Below, piece by piece: positions 38,871-47,007 of a DNA stretch of 64,000 bases. Origin of the DNA: Streptomyces malaysiensis subsp. samsunensis (GTDB taxonomy: Bacteria; Actinomycetota; Actinomycetes; Streptomycetales; Streptomycetaceae). Position 1 is the first letter of the stretch, and each line of letters opens with the position of its first letter. The DNA lies in the NCBI RefSeq assembly GCF_024519315.1, contig NZ_JANIIC010000002.1, forward strand, positions 186,001 through 250,000, given 5' to 3'. The notes beneath the pieces are model-generated. The model ran no database searches, was not told where the DNA came from, and was given only the letters and a program-made list of their open reading frames with translations. Both the position numbers and the translations under genes were made by a program.

Positions 38871-38909
38871 ATGGACGACGACCGATCGGCCCAGGGGGCC
38901 GCGACGTGA
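38871..38909 (+). promoter_or_regulatory. 12-codon upstream ORF coupled to the EamA transporter gene
   Basis: ATG 38871 encodes MDDDRSAQGAAT and its TGA overlaps the transporter GTG start (GTGA at 38906-38909). ATGAGG lies just upstream. The arrangement suggests translational coupling or a leader peptide; the transporter itself lacks a good ribosome site. Confidence 0.45.
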
Positions 38910-40024
38910 CATCCCTCGCGCTGTCTGTGCTGCTGGCCCTGGCCTCGGCGGTCTGCTACGCCGCCGGAGCCATACTCCAGGAGCATGTCGCGGCCACGAC
39001 GCCGCGCCTCGCGTCCGCTCCGCTGCGGCGCGGGAGTTGGTGGACCGCGGTGTCCCTCAACGGGGCGGGCGCTGTCCTCCATGTGATCGCCCTGGCCTAT
39101 GGCCCGCTGAGCGTGGTGCAACCCCTAGGGGCTCTCACGATCGTCTTCGCCCTGCCGATGGCGGCGATATTCGTCCGCCGCCGGGTCGGCGCGGCCGGCT
39201 GGCGGGGCGCGCTGCTGGCCACCGTGGGGCTCGCCGGACTGCTCTCGCTGACCGGCTCCTCGCGGGCCCAGTCGCTGGCCGAGCGGGACGGCTTCTGGCT
39301 GATCGTGATCACGGTCTCCGTCATCGCCGTGCTGGCCGGGGCAGCCCGTCTGATGCGCTCGCCCGGGATCCGCGGTGTGCTGCTGGCGGCGGCCGCGGGG
39401 ACGGCCTTCGGCATCTCGTCGGTGGTCACCAAGAACGTGGCCGTGGAGTGGACCTGGGACGCGTGGGAGGACGCCCTGCCCAATCTGGTCACGATCGGGC
39501 TGCTGGCCTCGGGTGGGGTACTGCTGTCCCAGGCGTCGTACCGGGGCGCCGGGCTGGCCTCACCGCTGGCAACGGCGACCGTGGTCAATCCCGTGGTCGC
39601 CACCGCGGTCGGCATCGCGGCGCTGGGCGAGCACTTCCGGCACGGCGCGCCCGGCACCCTGCTCGCCCTGGTCGCGGCGCTCGTCGCGAGCACCGGCCTG
39701 GTGATGCTGACGGTGCACAACGCCGAGGCCGAGGGCGAAGCGGCCACCGAGGACGCCCCTCAGGCGCGGGTCGCGGCCGCCGTGGGGCCGGACACCCTCG
39801 CACCCGACGGGCAGGACGGGCGCGATGCCGCCGGCGGAGGTGCCGGGCCAAAGGCTCCGGAGGAGCCCGGCGGATCCGGACCGCATGCGGTGCCGGGCGG
39901 CCCCGCCGAGCCCGTTCCCCCGCTCCATCTCCCCCGTCCGATCCCCCGCCAGCCCACCGGCAAGGAGAAGCCCGACCCCCGGCTGCCCGGCCGCGGCGAG
40001 GCCGTCCTACAGCACCACGCCTAG
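38906..40024 (+). CDS. EamA/DMT-superfamily membrane transporter
   Basis: 372 residues with about nine or ten hydrophobic helices: LALSVLLALASAVCYAAGAI, then YGPLSVVQPLGALTIVFALP and PLATATVVNPVVATAVGIAALGE, the paired signature of drug/metabolite transporters. The last 100 residues are a Pro/Gly/Asp-rich cytoplasmic tail. Substrate unknown. Its stop codon overlaps the convergent oxidoreductase stop. Confidence 0.85.
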   Translation: MTSLALSVLLALASAVCYAAGAILQEHVAATTPRLASAPLRRGSWWTAVSLNGAGAVLHVIALAYGPLSVVQPLGALTIVFALPMAAIFVRRRVGAAGWRGALLATVGLAGLLSLTGSSRAQSLAERDGFWLIVITVSVIAVLAGAARLMRSPGIRGVLLAAAAGTAFGISSVVTKNVAVEWTWDAWEDALPNLVTIGLLASGGVLLSQASYRGAGLASPLATATVVNPVVATAVGIAALGEHFRHGAPGTLLALVAALVASTGLVMLTVHNAEAEGEAATEDAPQARVAAAVGPDTLAPDGQDGRDAAGGGAGPKAPEEPGGSGPHAVPGGPAEPVPPLHLPRPIPRQPTGKEKPDPRLPGRGEAVLQHHA

Positions 40025-40914
40025 ACGGCGCCGCCCGGCCGCTCCCGGCCGAGCAGCTCCACCAGCCCCGAGAGGCCCTCATGGCCATGGCCGTCGGCCA
40101 CCCGCCGGGCCATGAGGTCGCCGATCGGGGCGATCAGTTCGGGGCTGATGCCCTGGTCCCGTGCGGAGCCGGTGAAGTTGACGAACGCGGCCGACTGCAT
40201 GGCGAGGTTGGAGACCACCCCGGTGGCGTGGTCACCGGAGTCGAGCTGCCGTGCGTAGCCGTCCACCACCCCGGACATGGCGGTCAGCCAGCGTCCCATC
40301 AGCGGGGCGGCGTCGGCCGCCGCCACCCCGTCCGACCGCATGAGGGCATAGCCGTGCAGCACGCCGGAGAACATCCCGTACATGGCGCTGAGCAGGGCGA
40401 GGTCGTACAGCGGGGCCCGGCCGGGGTCCTCGCCGAGATGGTGGCTCTCGCCGAAGAGGTCCAGCACGGTCCGGTGGGCCGTGAAGGCGGCGGGCGAGCC
40501 GCTGTAGAGGAGGAAGGCGGCGGGCGTCCCGATCATCGGCGGGACGGCCATGATGCCGCCGTCGAGATACTGGGCGCCGTGTCCGGCCGCCCATGCGGCC
40601 AGCTCACGGGCCTGCCGCGGAGTGCCGTTGGTGAGGTTGACGACGGCCCTGCCGGACAGGGCCTCCCCGAGGGGGGTCAGCACCTGCCGTACGGAGTCGT
40701 AGTCGAGCAGGCAGACCACCACCAGGGGGCTCGCCGCGACGGCCGCACCGGCCGTGGCGGCGGTCCGCGCGCCCTCGGCCGCGAGCGCCTCGGCCTTGGC
40801 GGCCGTACGGTTCCACACCGTCGTCCGGTGCCCGGCCCCGACCAGGGCGCGAGCCAGCGCGGTGCCCATGTCGCCCAGGCCCAGCACCGTCACGGGGGTT
40901 TCGCTCATCTTCAT
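40021..40914 (-). CDS. NADPH-dependent imine reductase-like oxidoreductase
   Basis: 297 residues. Rossmann motif VTVLGLGDMGTALARALVGAGH followed by VWNRTAAKAE; the Arg favours NADPH. The helical C-terminal half with LYDLALLSAMYGMFSGVLHGYAL and GVVSNLAMQSAAFVNFTG resembles imine reductases rather than 3-hydroxyisobutyrate dehydrogenase. Natural substrate unknown. Divergent from an HxlR regulator with a palindrome between, so it is probably induced by a reactive or electrophilic compound. Confidence 0.82.
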   Translation of the reverse strand: MKMSETPVTVLGLGDMGTALARALVGAGHRTTVWNRTAAKAEALAAEGARTAATAGAAVAASPLVVVCLLDYDSVRQVLTPLGEALSGRAVVNLTNGTPRQARELAAWAAGHGAQYLDGGIMAVPPMIGTPAAFLLYSGSPAAFTAHRTVLDLFGESHHLGEDPGRAPLYDLALLSAMYGMFSGVLHGYALMRSDGVAAADAAPLMGRWLTAMSGVVDGYARQLDSGDHATGVVSNLAMQSAAFVNFTGSARDQGISPELIAPIGDLMARRVADGHGHEGLSGLVELLGRERPGGAV

Positions 40915-40995
40915 TGCTCCAGTTGTTCCGATACCGCTTTGTCGTAGGGGTCCGGCGCGCCGATCACAGACTCCTTCCTCGGCGGTAATGTGGAC

Positions 40996-41021
40996 AAGTA
41001 CGCACTAAAAAGTGCGTACTT
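40996..41021. promoter_or_regulatory. HxlR operator, perfect 11-bp inverted repeat
   Basis: AAGTACGCACT-AAAA-AGTGCGTACTT lies between the divergent imine reductase-like gene and the HxlR gene, 21 bases before the HxlR ATG and 82 bases from the other start. It has the GTAC/GTAC half-site style of HxlR proteins and can control both directions. Confidence 0.85.
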
Positions 41022-41042
41022 ACCTTGAGGTCAGTGGGGGCC

Positions 41043-41378
41043 ATGGAAAAGCAGCCGTATGTCTGCGGTCTGGACGCGGCCGTGGATGTGATCGACGGCA
41101 AGTGGAAAGTGCTGATCATTTGGGCGCTCAATCACCAGCGGTGCCGTTTCGGGGAATTGAAGCGGCTTGTTCCCGGTGTGAGTGAAAAGGTGCTGACACA
41201 GCAGCTGAGGGAGTTGGAGGCGGACGGAATCGTCCACCGGGAGAGCTACGACGTGGTGCCGCCGAAGGTGGAGTATTCGCTGACCGAGCTGGGCGAGGAG
41301 CTGAATACGGCGCTGCGCCCGCTGGGCGCCTGGGGCAAGGGCCGGATGGCGACGCTGGCGGAGACCGGCCGGGGCTGA
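41043..41378 (+). CDS. HxlR-family transcriptional regulator
   Basis: 111 residues, a single winged-helix domain. Family signature: Cys near the N-terminus (PYVCGLDAAVDVIDGKWKVLIIW), CRFGELKRLVPGVSEKVLTQQLRELEADGIV and YSLTELGEEL. The lone Cys near residue 7 is the usual redox or electrophile sensor of HxlR. ATG 41043 was preferred over TTG 41025. It most likely represses itself and the divergent reductase through the 40996-41021 palindrome. Confidence 0.92.
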   Translation: MEKQPYVCGLDAAVDVIDGKWKVLIIWALNHQRCRFGELKRLVPGVSEKVLTQQLRELEADGIVHRESYDVVPPKVEYSLTELGEELNTALRPLGAWGKGRMATLAETGRG

Positions 41379-41394
41379 GCGCTCCGCTGGACGC

Positions 41395-41410
41395 CGGGCC
41401 GCTCGGCCCG
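41395..41410 (+). terminator. Small hairpin after hxlR-type gene
   Basis: CGGGCCG-CT-CGGCCCG, 17 bases after the HxlR stop codon; the 2-base loop would open the closing pair. Probable terminator before the MFS gene. Confidence 0.45.
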
Positions 41411-41510
41411 AGAAGGTCGCCCAGGGGCGCGACCCCGCCGCGGAATCCCTTTTCCAACTGGCCCTGTGCGGGGTAGGGGTGAGGGATCACCCCGCTCACT
41501 TGGAGGCCCC

Positions 41511-42851
41511 GTGACCGACAGCGCTCCCCGGAGCCAACCACGCACACCCTGGCGAGCCGTGTTCGGCGGCTCGATCGGAAATCTCGTCGAGTGGTACGAC
41601 TGGTTCGTCTATGCCAGTTTCGCCACCTACTTCGCCGGAGCCTTCTTCCCCAAGGGCAACGACACCGCACAGCTCCTCAACACCGCCGGGATCTTCGCGG
41701 TCGGGTTCTTCATGCGTCCCGTCGGCGGCTGGCTGCTGGGCCGGTTCGCCGACCGGCGCGGCCGTAAGGCGGCGCTCACCCTGACGGTGTCGCTGATGTC
41801 GGCCAGCGCGCTGCTCATCGCCATCGCCCCGACCTATGACCAGGTCGGCTACTTCGGCGCGGGCGTGCTGCTGGTGGCGCGGCTGCTCCAGGGCCTGTCG
41901 GTCGGCGGTGAGTACGCGGCCAGCGCCACCTATCTCACCGAGGCGTCCCGGCCCGGCGGCCGGGGCTTCGTCTCCAGCTTCCAGTACGTGTCGATGACGA
42001 TGGGTCAGCTGATCGGCCTCGGTCTCCAGATCGTGCTCCAGCACACCATGTCCGATGACGCGCTGCACTCCTACGGCTGGCGCATTCCGTTCATCGTCGG
42101 CGCCGTGGGCGCGGCCGTGGTCTTCTGGCTGCGGCGCAATCTGCTGGAGACCGAGATCTACGCCGAGGAGGACGCCCGCCAGGACCAGGAGCGGGGGACC
42201 ATCGCCGAGCTGCTGCGCCACCGCAAGGAGGCGGCGCTCGTCATCGCGCTGACCATGGGCGGCACGGTCGCGTACTACACGTACACCACCTATCTGACCA
42301 AGTACCTGTCGAACACGGCCGGAATGAGCAAGTCCGACGCGTCGCTGGTCAGCTTCTGTGCCCTGTTCCTGTTCATGCTGTTGCAGCCGCTGGCCGGATC
42401 GCTCTCGGACCGGATCGGCCGCCGTCCGCTGCTGATCACCTTCGGCTTCGGCTCGATGCTGGGCACCGTGCCCATCATGACCGCGCTGTCACACGCCGAC
42501 ACCTTCACCGGGGCGCTGCTGCTCTCGCTCGCGGCGCTGGTCATCGTCACCGGCTACACGTCGATCAACGCGGTGGTGAAGGCGGAGCTGTTCCCCACCC
42601 ATGTCCGGGCGCTCGGGGTGGCCCTGCCGTACGCGCTGGCGAACGCGCTGTTCGGCGGCACCGCCGAGTATGTGGCGCTGTGGTTCAAGAAGGGCGGTGT
42701 GGAGTCCGGGTACTACTGGTACGTCTCGGCGTGTGCGGCCGTCTCGCTCATCGTCTACCTCACCATGCGGGAGACCCGCGACGCCGCCCTCTCCCGGGAC
42801 CGCGCCGATGGCCCGGCCGCCCCGGGGAAGCAGCGGACGACGGCGGTGTGA
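41511..42851 (+). CDS. MFS metabolite:H+ symporter (KgtP/ProP/ShiA type)
   Basis: 446 residues, twelve membrane helices. The start GSIGNLVEWYDWFVYA is the hallmark of the MHS subfamily, followed by GRFADRRGRKAALTLTV (MFS motif between helices 2 and 3), RLLQGLSVGGEYAASATYL and the charged central loop. Likely imports a dicarboxylate or organic acid such as 2-oxoglutarate, but the exact substrate cannot be told. GTG 41511 has TTGGAGG upstream. Convergent with the anti-sigma-like gene. Confidence 0.9.
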   Translation: MTDSAPRSQPRTPWRAVFGGSIGNLVEWYDWFVYASFATYFAGAFFPKGNDTAQLLNTAGIFAVGFFMRPVGGWLLGRFADRRGRKAALTLTVSLMSASALLIAIAPTYDQVGYFGAGVLLVARLLQGLSVGGEYAASATYLTEASRPGGRGFVSSFQYVSMTMGQLIGLGLQIVLQHTMSDDALHSYGWRIPFIVGAVGAAVVFWLRRNLLETEIYAEEDARQDQERGTIAELLRHRKEAALVIALTMGGTVAYYTYTTYLTKYLSNTAGMSKSDASLVSFCALFLFMLLQPLAGSLSDRIGRRPLLITFGFGSMLGTVPIMTALSHADTFTGALLLSLAALVIVTGYTSINAVVKAELFPTHVRALGVALPYALANALFGGTAEYVALWFKKGGVESGYYWYVSACAAVSLIVYLTMRETRDAALSRDRADGPAAPGKQRTTAV

Positions 42852-42861
42852 CGGGGGCGGC

Positions 42862-42896
42862 GGGCCGGATCCGGTGTCCGGGCCGGATCCGGTGTC
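42862..42896. repeat. 17-bp direct repeat in a convergent gap
   Basis: GGGCCGGATCCGGTGTC occurs twice, 18 bases apart. Each copy contains the palindrome CCGGATCCGG, so the region could act as a transcription stop between the convergent MFS and ATPase-domain genes. Confidence 0.8.
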
Positions 42897-43362
42897 AGCG
42901 GCCGACGGCCACGCTCATCTGGGCCCAGACCACCCGTCCGCCGTCCACGCCCGGCCTGTCCCCCCACGCGTCGGCCAGGGCGCGGACCAGCGCCAGTCCG
43001 CGTCCGCACTCATCCTCCAGACCGGCCTCCCGCGGCGTGGGGACGGCCGGTCCGCCGCCCTGGTCGGCGACCTCGACATAGAGCATGCGCCGCTCATGGG
43101 CGCGCAGCACACAGAGGATCTGCTCGCTTCCGGTGTGCACCAGGGCGTTGGTGAACAGCTCGGACATCACCAGCTCGGCGGCGTCGCAGAGATCCTCGTG
43201 GAAGCCCCACTCCGGTACGCGCGAGCGGACCCGGTGCCGGGCGATGGCGACCGACGCGCCTCTGGCGGGCAGCTGGAACCTCTCCTGGCGGAGGGCGGAG
43301 TCAACGCTCCCGGGGCTCGGGTGGTGGGCCATCGTCGAGCGCTGACGCAATGCCACGGCCAT
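42895..43362 (-). CDS. Anti-sigma-factor-like serine kinase / ATPase (RsbW family)
   Basis: 155 residues with a GHKL ATPase fold: N box ELVMSELFTNALVHTG, G1 box VEVADQGGGP, and G2-like ECGRGLALVRALADAWG. Such proteins bind sigma factors or their antagonists in Streptomyces. It is divergent from an XRE gene followed by DUF397, the layout of whiJ/abaA-like developmental loci. ATG 43362 or 43332 may be the start. Confidence 0.88.
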   Translation of the reverse strand: MAVALRQRSTMAHHPSPGSVDSALRQERFQLPARGASVAIARHRVRSRVPEWGFHEDLCDAAELVMSELFTNALVHTGSEQILCVLRAHERRMLYVEVADQGGGPAVPTPREAGLEDECGRGLALVRALADAWGDRPGVDGGRVVWAQMSVAVGR

Positions 43363-43480
43363 GTGCCTTCCGTCCGTCTACCTGTGGGGCGTGAATGCCG
43401 TACGTGAATGCCGCAAGTGCGCGACACAGCAGTCACGTTGGACCGGTCACACCCGTCACTATCGTTGCTGCGAGCATCAG

Positions 43481-43509
43481 TTGGCAAGGCGCGATCTGCA
43501 AAATGCAGA
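43481..43509. promoter_or_regulatory. Promoter with overlapping palindrome before the XRE-DUF397 operon
   Basis: TTGGCA at 43481-43486 resembles a -35 box, and CAGAAT at 43506-43511 a -10 box after 19 bases. TCTGCA-AAA-TGCAGA (43495-43509) is a perfect palindrome in the spacer, a natural place for XRE autoregulation. Confidence 0.5.
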
Positions 43510-43586
43510 ATAGCCAGCGCACTCTGTTGCCCTCACCTCGCACGTGGCACACTGATTCCTGACAAGACCGTCCCAGGAGGTACGAC

Positions 43587-44444
43587 GTGGGTGAAGCGCG
43601 ATCTGCCCCGACCGTCGGGCAGATGGTCCTCGGCATGCGGCTGCGGGACCTTCGCGAGAAAGCCGGCGTCAACTACGACCAGGCTGCCAGGGCGCTGCAC
43701 GTCAACCAGACCACGGTGCGCAGGATGGAGAAGGCCGAAGTCGGCCTGAAACTGCCCTACGTCGAGAAGCTGCTGCAAACCTATGGCGCCGACCAGGAAG
43801 AGATCGACTCCTTCCTCGCACTCGCCGAGGAGGCCAACAGGCCCGGCTGGTGGCACCGGTTCCGTGATGTGCTGCCGGACTGGTTCAGTCTCTATGTGAG
43901 CCTCGAGGGCGCGGCCAGCCGCATCCGCGCCTACGAGCCGCATTTCGTCCCCGGGCTGCTTCAGACCGAGGACTACGCCCGCACGCTCCTCTCCATCGGT
44001 TTCCCGCACGGGTCCGACCGGGAGCTCGAGCGCCGGGTGGCCCTGCGGATGGAGCGCCAGGAGCTGCTCCACCGCCCGAACGGACCACATCTGTGGGTCG
44101 TGATGGACGAGACGGTGCTCCGTCTGGCCATCGGCGGCCCCGAGGTGATGCGCGCCCAGGTGGACCACCTGATCGAGGCCGCGCAAAGACCGAACGTCAC
44201 CCTTCAGGTGGTGCCGTTCTCCGCCGGCCCGCACCCGGGCATGGGCGGCCCCTTCCAGCTCTTCCGGTTCCAGATCCCGGAACTGCCGGACATCGTCTAT
44301 GCCGAGGGCCTGACCGGCGCCGGCTATCTCGACCAACGTTCCGATGTGGTCGCGTATCTGGAGGCCCTGGACCGCATGGGCACCCAGGCCACACCGGCGC
44401 GGCGCACGGAGAGCTTTCTCCGTGGGATTCGCAAGGAGCTCTGA
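43587..44444 (+). CDS. XRE regulator with DUF5753 (WhiJ-like)
   Basis: 285 residues. Helix-turn-helix at about 15-65 (LRDLREKAGVNYDQAARAL, VNQTTVRRMEKAEVGLKLP), then the DUF5753 domain with FVPGLLQTEDYARTLL, VVMDETVLRLAIGGPEVM and NVTLQVVPFSAGPHPGM. WhiJ-type proteins repress developmental genes with a DUF397 partner, which follows here. GTG 43587 has CAGGAGG upstream. Confidence 0.92.
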   Translation: MGEARSAPTVGQMVLGMRLRDLREKAGVNYDQAARALHVNQTTVRRMEKAEVGLKLPYVEKLLQTYGADQEEIDSFLALAEEANRPGWWHRFRDVLPDWFSLYVSLEGAASRIRAYEPHFVPGLLQTEDYARTLLSIGFPHGSDRELERRVALRMERQELLHRPNGPHLWVVMDETVLRLAIGGPEVMRAQVDHLIEAAQRPNVTLQVVPFSAGPHPGMGGPFQLFRFQIPELPDIVYAEGLTGAGYLDQRSDVVAYLEALDRMGTQATPARRTESFLRGIRKEL

Positions 44445-44446
44445 CT

Positions 44447-44743
44447 GTGGATCAGGTAGATGTGTACAACGGCATGCCGGCCAAACAGCTGGCGATCGAA
44501 GGCTGGGCCAAGCCCTGGAGCGGCCCCAACGGCGGTGCCTGTGTGGAGGCCCTGCGGCTGAAGGACGGGCGGGTCGCCCTGCGTCAGTCGACCGATCCGG
44601 ACGGCCCTGCCCTGATCTACACCCACCATGAAATCGAGAGGTTCATCCAGGGCGCCAAGGCCGGCGCCGCGGACTTCCTGCTCACACGCCCAGAAAACCT
44701 GACCACCTCTGCGGGTTCCGCACCGGAACGGAGGGCCGCGTGA
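44447..44743 (+). CDS. DUF397-domain small protein
   Basis: 98 residues from GTG 44447, 2 bases after the XRE stop. Contains the short DUF397 core: WAKPWSGPNGGACVEALRLKDGRVALRQSTDPDGPALIYTHHE is split here by a normal Trp/Gly/Cys pattern, followed by EIERFIQGAKAGAADFLL. Family members bind their WhiJ-like neighbours and relieve repression. Its stop overlaps the next start (GTGA). Confidence 0.88.
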   Translation: MDQVDVYNGMPAKQLAIEGWAKPWSGPNGGACVEALRLKDGRVALRQSTDPDGPALIYTHHEIERFIQGAKAGAADFLLTRPENLTTSAGSAPERRAA

Positions 44744-45558
44744 CCGACTACGGGCTCGCCCCTGACCAGATCGACACCACCAAGCCGCACCCGGCTCGGA
44801 TGTACGACTTCTACCTCAACGGCAAGGACCACTACGAGGTCGACGCGGAGGCCGCAGGGCGGGTGCTGGATGTCTATCCGACCGTCCGGCTCAACGCGAC
44901 CGTCAACCGGGGCTTCATCCACCGCGCCACCCGCTGGCTGGCCCGGGAGGCCGGGGTCCGGCAGTTCCTCGACATCGGCACCGGGATACCCACCGAGCCC
45001 AACCTCCACCAGGTCGCCCAGGGCGTCATCCCGGAGGCCCGGGTGGTCTACACCGACTACGACCCCATCGTGCTGGCCTACGCCCAGGCGCTGCTCATCG
45101 GCACCCCCGAGGGCCGTACGGCCTATGTGCAGTCGGATGTGCGCGACCCCGAGCGGATCATGAGCGCCCCCGAGCTGCACGAGACGCTGGACCTGACCCA
45201 GCCGGTGGCGATCTCGGTGAACGCGCTCTTCCACTTCATTCCGGAAGAGGACAAGCCGTACGAGATCGTCCGCAAGCTGATGGAGCCTCTGGTCCCGGGC
45301 AGCTATCTGATGCTGACCCACTCCACCCATGACTTCTCGGAGGAGACCTGGCGGAACGTCATCCAGGTCTACAAGGAGAGCGGAATCTCCTTCACCACCC
45401 GCTCCCAGAGCGAGGTCGGGGCGTTCTTCGACGGTCTGGAGCTGATCGACCCGGGTGTGTCGGAGCCCCACCAGTGGAAGCCGGACCCCGGTGACCGCCC
45501 GGAGACCACCCGCAGCGCGGACATCAACATGTGGGCGGGAGTGGCCCGGAAGTCCTAG
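44740..45558 (+). CDS. SAM-dependent methyltransferase (Methyltransf_19 / DUF574 family)
   Basis: 272 residues. Family opening DTTKPHPARMYDFYLNGKDHY is followed by NRGFIHRATRWLAREAGVRQ, the SAM-site FLDIGTGIPTEPNLH, and VVYTDYDPIVLAYAQALL. It is actinomycete-specific and of unknown target. GTG start overlaps DUF397, so all three plus-strand genes are cotranslated; a role in signalling or development is inferred from the neighbours only. Confidence 0.92.
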   Translation: MTDYGLAPDQIDTTKPHPARMYDFYLNGKDHYEVDAEAAGRVLDVYPTVRLNATVNRGFIHRATRWLAREAGVRQFLDIGTGIPTEPNLHQVAQGVIPEARVVYTDYDPIVLAYAQALLIGTPEGRTAYVQSDVRDPERIMSAPELHETLDLTQPVAISVNALFHFIPEEDKPYEIVRKLMEPLVPGSYLMLTHSTHDFSEETWRNVIQVYKESGISFTTRSQSEVGAFFDGLELIDPGVSEPHQWKPDPGDRPETTRSADINMWAGVARKS

Positions 45559-45574
45559 GGGCCCAAGCCCCGGG

Positions 45575-45594
45575 ACCGGGCCTCACGGCCCGGT
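45575..45594. terminator. Convergent hairpin
   Basis: ACCGGGCC-TCAC-GGCCCGGT sits between the methyltransferase and sensor kinase genes; the loop contains the kinase stop codon. Confidence 0.65.
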
Positions 45595-47007
45595 GCCGAT
45601 CGCCCCGGTGCCGTCGCCGACCGTGAAGCCCAGTATCGCGCCCCCGCCCGGACGCGGCCGGGCGAAGACGGTGCCGCCGTGCGCGAGGGCGACCTCGCGC
45701 ACGATGGCCAGACCCAGCCCGGAACCGGGCAGGCTGCGTGCCCCGGGCGCGCGGTAGAAGCGGTCGAAGACCCGCTCGCGGTCCTCCGCGGCGATGCCCG
45801 GACCCCGGTCCAGCACCTCCACCCGGCGGCCGCTGATCATCACCTCGACGGGCTCGGTGCCGTCCTGGTCGAACTTGGCGGCGTTCTCCACCAGATTGGA
45901 GATCGCGCGCTGAAGGGTGGCCGGGTGGCCCGTCAGACGGGTGTCGCCGCTGGCCCGTACGGTGATCTCGCGGCCGGTCCGGCGCCGGGCGAGGGTCACG
46001 GCGGTGGTGGCCACCTCCTCCAGCGAGACCTCCGTACGGGGTTCGTCGTCCCGCTGCCCGGCCGCCAAGTCCACCAGTTCGTTGACGAGGTCGGTCAGCT
46101 CCCGGGTCTCCCCCGCCAGATCGGCCAGCAGATCCTCCCGCGCGGGCCCCGGCAGATCCTCGAAGCGGCGCAGCAGGGAGATATTGGTGCGCAGCGAGGT
46201 GAGTGGGGTGCGCAGCTCATGCCCGGCGTCCTGGACCAGCCGCCGCTGGTCGTCCTTGGAGCGCGCGAGCTGTCCGAGCATGCCGTCGAAGGCCCGTCCG
46301 AGGCGGCCCACCTCGTCGTCCCCTGCGACCGGCACCGCCACCTCCATCCGGCCGGTCGCGGCCACGCTCTCGGCGACCCGGGTCAGCCGCACCAGCCGCC
46401 GGGTGATCCGCCCGGCCAGCCACCAGCCGGCCAGCCCGGCCGCGAGGATGACGGCGACCACGAAGAGCGCGGTGCGCTGCTGGAGTTCTTGCAGCAGATC
46501 CTCGGTGTCGCTGATCTGCTGGGCCACCTGGACCGCACCGGTGCCGTCGCCCACGGCCACCGTGGCCATGCGGTACTGCTCCCCGCCGATGTCGATCTCG
46601 CGCCGTACGACGGTGCCGGCCGTGCGGGCGGCGGCGGTCGTCCGGTCCTCGTCGGTCACCGGCAGCGGGGGCTTGCCCGCGTCGTAGACCGTGCCCCGGC
46701 CGTTGATCACCTGGACGTCCATCCGGCTGATCCGGCGCAGATCGTCCCGCAGGTCGTACGGGACGGGCCCGGTGGACTCGGTGGGGTACTGCCGCAGGAC
46801 CACCTTGTCGCCGCGGACCTGGCCGCGCAGATCGTGGATGACGTCGTCGAACGCCGACTGCTGGTCCACCCGCACCAGCCCGGCCGCCGCGTCATAGCTG
46901 AGACCGCCGACCAGGAGGGTGACCACGGTGGCGGCCGCCGAGAACGAGAGCGCGAAGGTGGTCCGCAGACTGGGCCGCCTGCGGCGGAGCCGTGGGAGCC
47001 GCACCAT
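45583..47007 (-). CDS. Two-component sensor histidine kinase (MprB-like)
   Basis: 474 residues. A short basic N-terminus, one membrane helix at about 15-40, an extracellular sensor (about 45-165), a second helix (FVVAVILAAGLAGWWLAG), HAMP, then the H-box DAGHELRTPLTSLRTN with the phosphorylated His, N-box ISNLVENAAKFD and G-boxes VLDRGPGIA and GSGLGLAIV. ATG 47007 shares a base with the regulator stop (TGATG). The pair matches mycobacterial MprAB-type envelope stress systems; the real stimulus is unknown. Confidence 0.92.
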   Translation of the reverse strand: MVRLPRLRRRRPSLRTTFALSFSAAATVVTLLVGGLSYDAAAGLVRVDQQSAFDDVIHDLRGQVRGDKVVLRQYPTESTGPVPYDLRDDLRRISRMDVQVINGRGTVYDAGKPPLPVTDEDRTTAAARTAGTVVRREIDIGGEQYRMATVAVGDGTGAVQVAQQISDTEDLLQELQQRTALFVVAVILAAGLAGWWLAGRITRRLVRLTRVAESVAATGRMEVAVPVAGDDEVGRLGRAFDGMLGQLARSKDDQRRLVQDAGHELRTPLTSLRTNISLLRRFEDLPGPAREDLLADLAGETRELTDLVNELVDLAAGQRDDEPRTEVSLEEVATTAVTLARRRTGREITVRASGDTRLTGHPATLQRAISNLVENAAKFDQDGTEPVEVMISGRRVEVLDRGPGIAAEDRERVFDRFYRAPGARSLPGSGLGLAIVREVALAHGGTVFARPRPGGGAILGFTVGDGTGAIGTGP

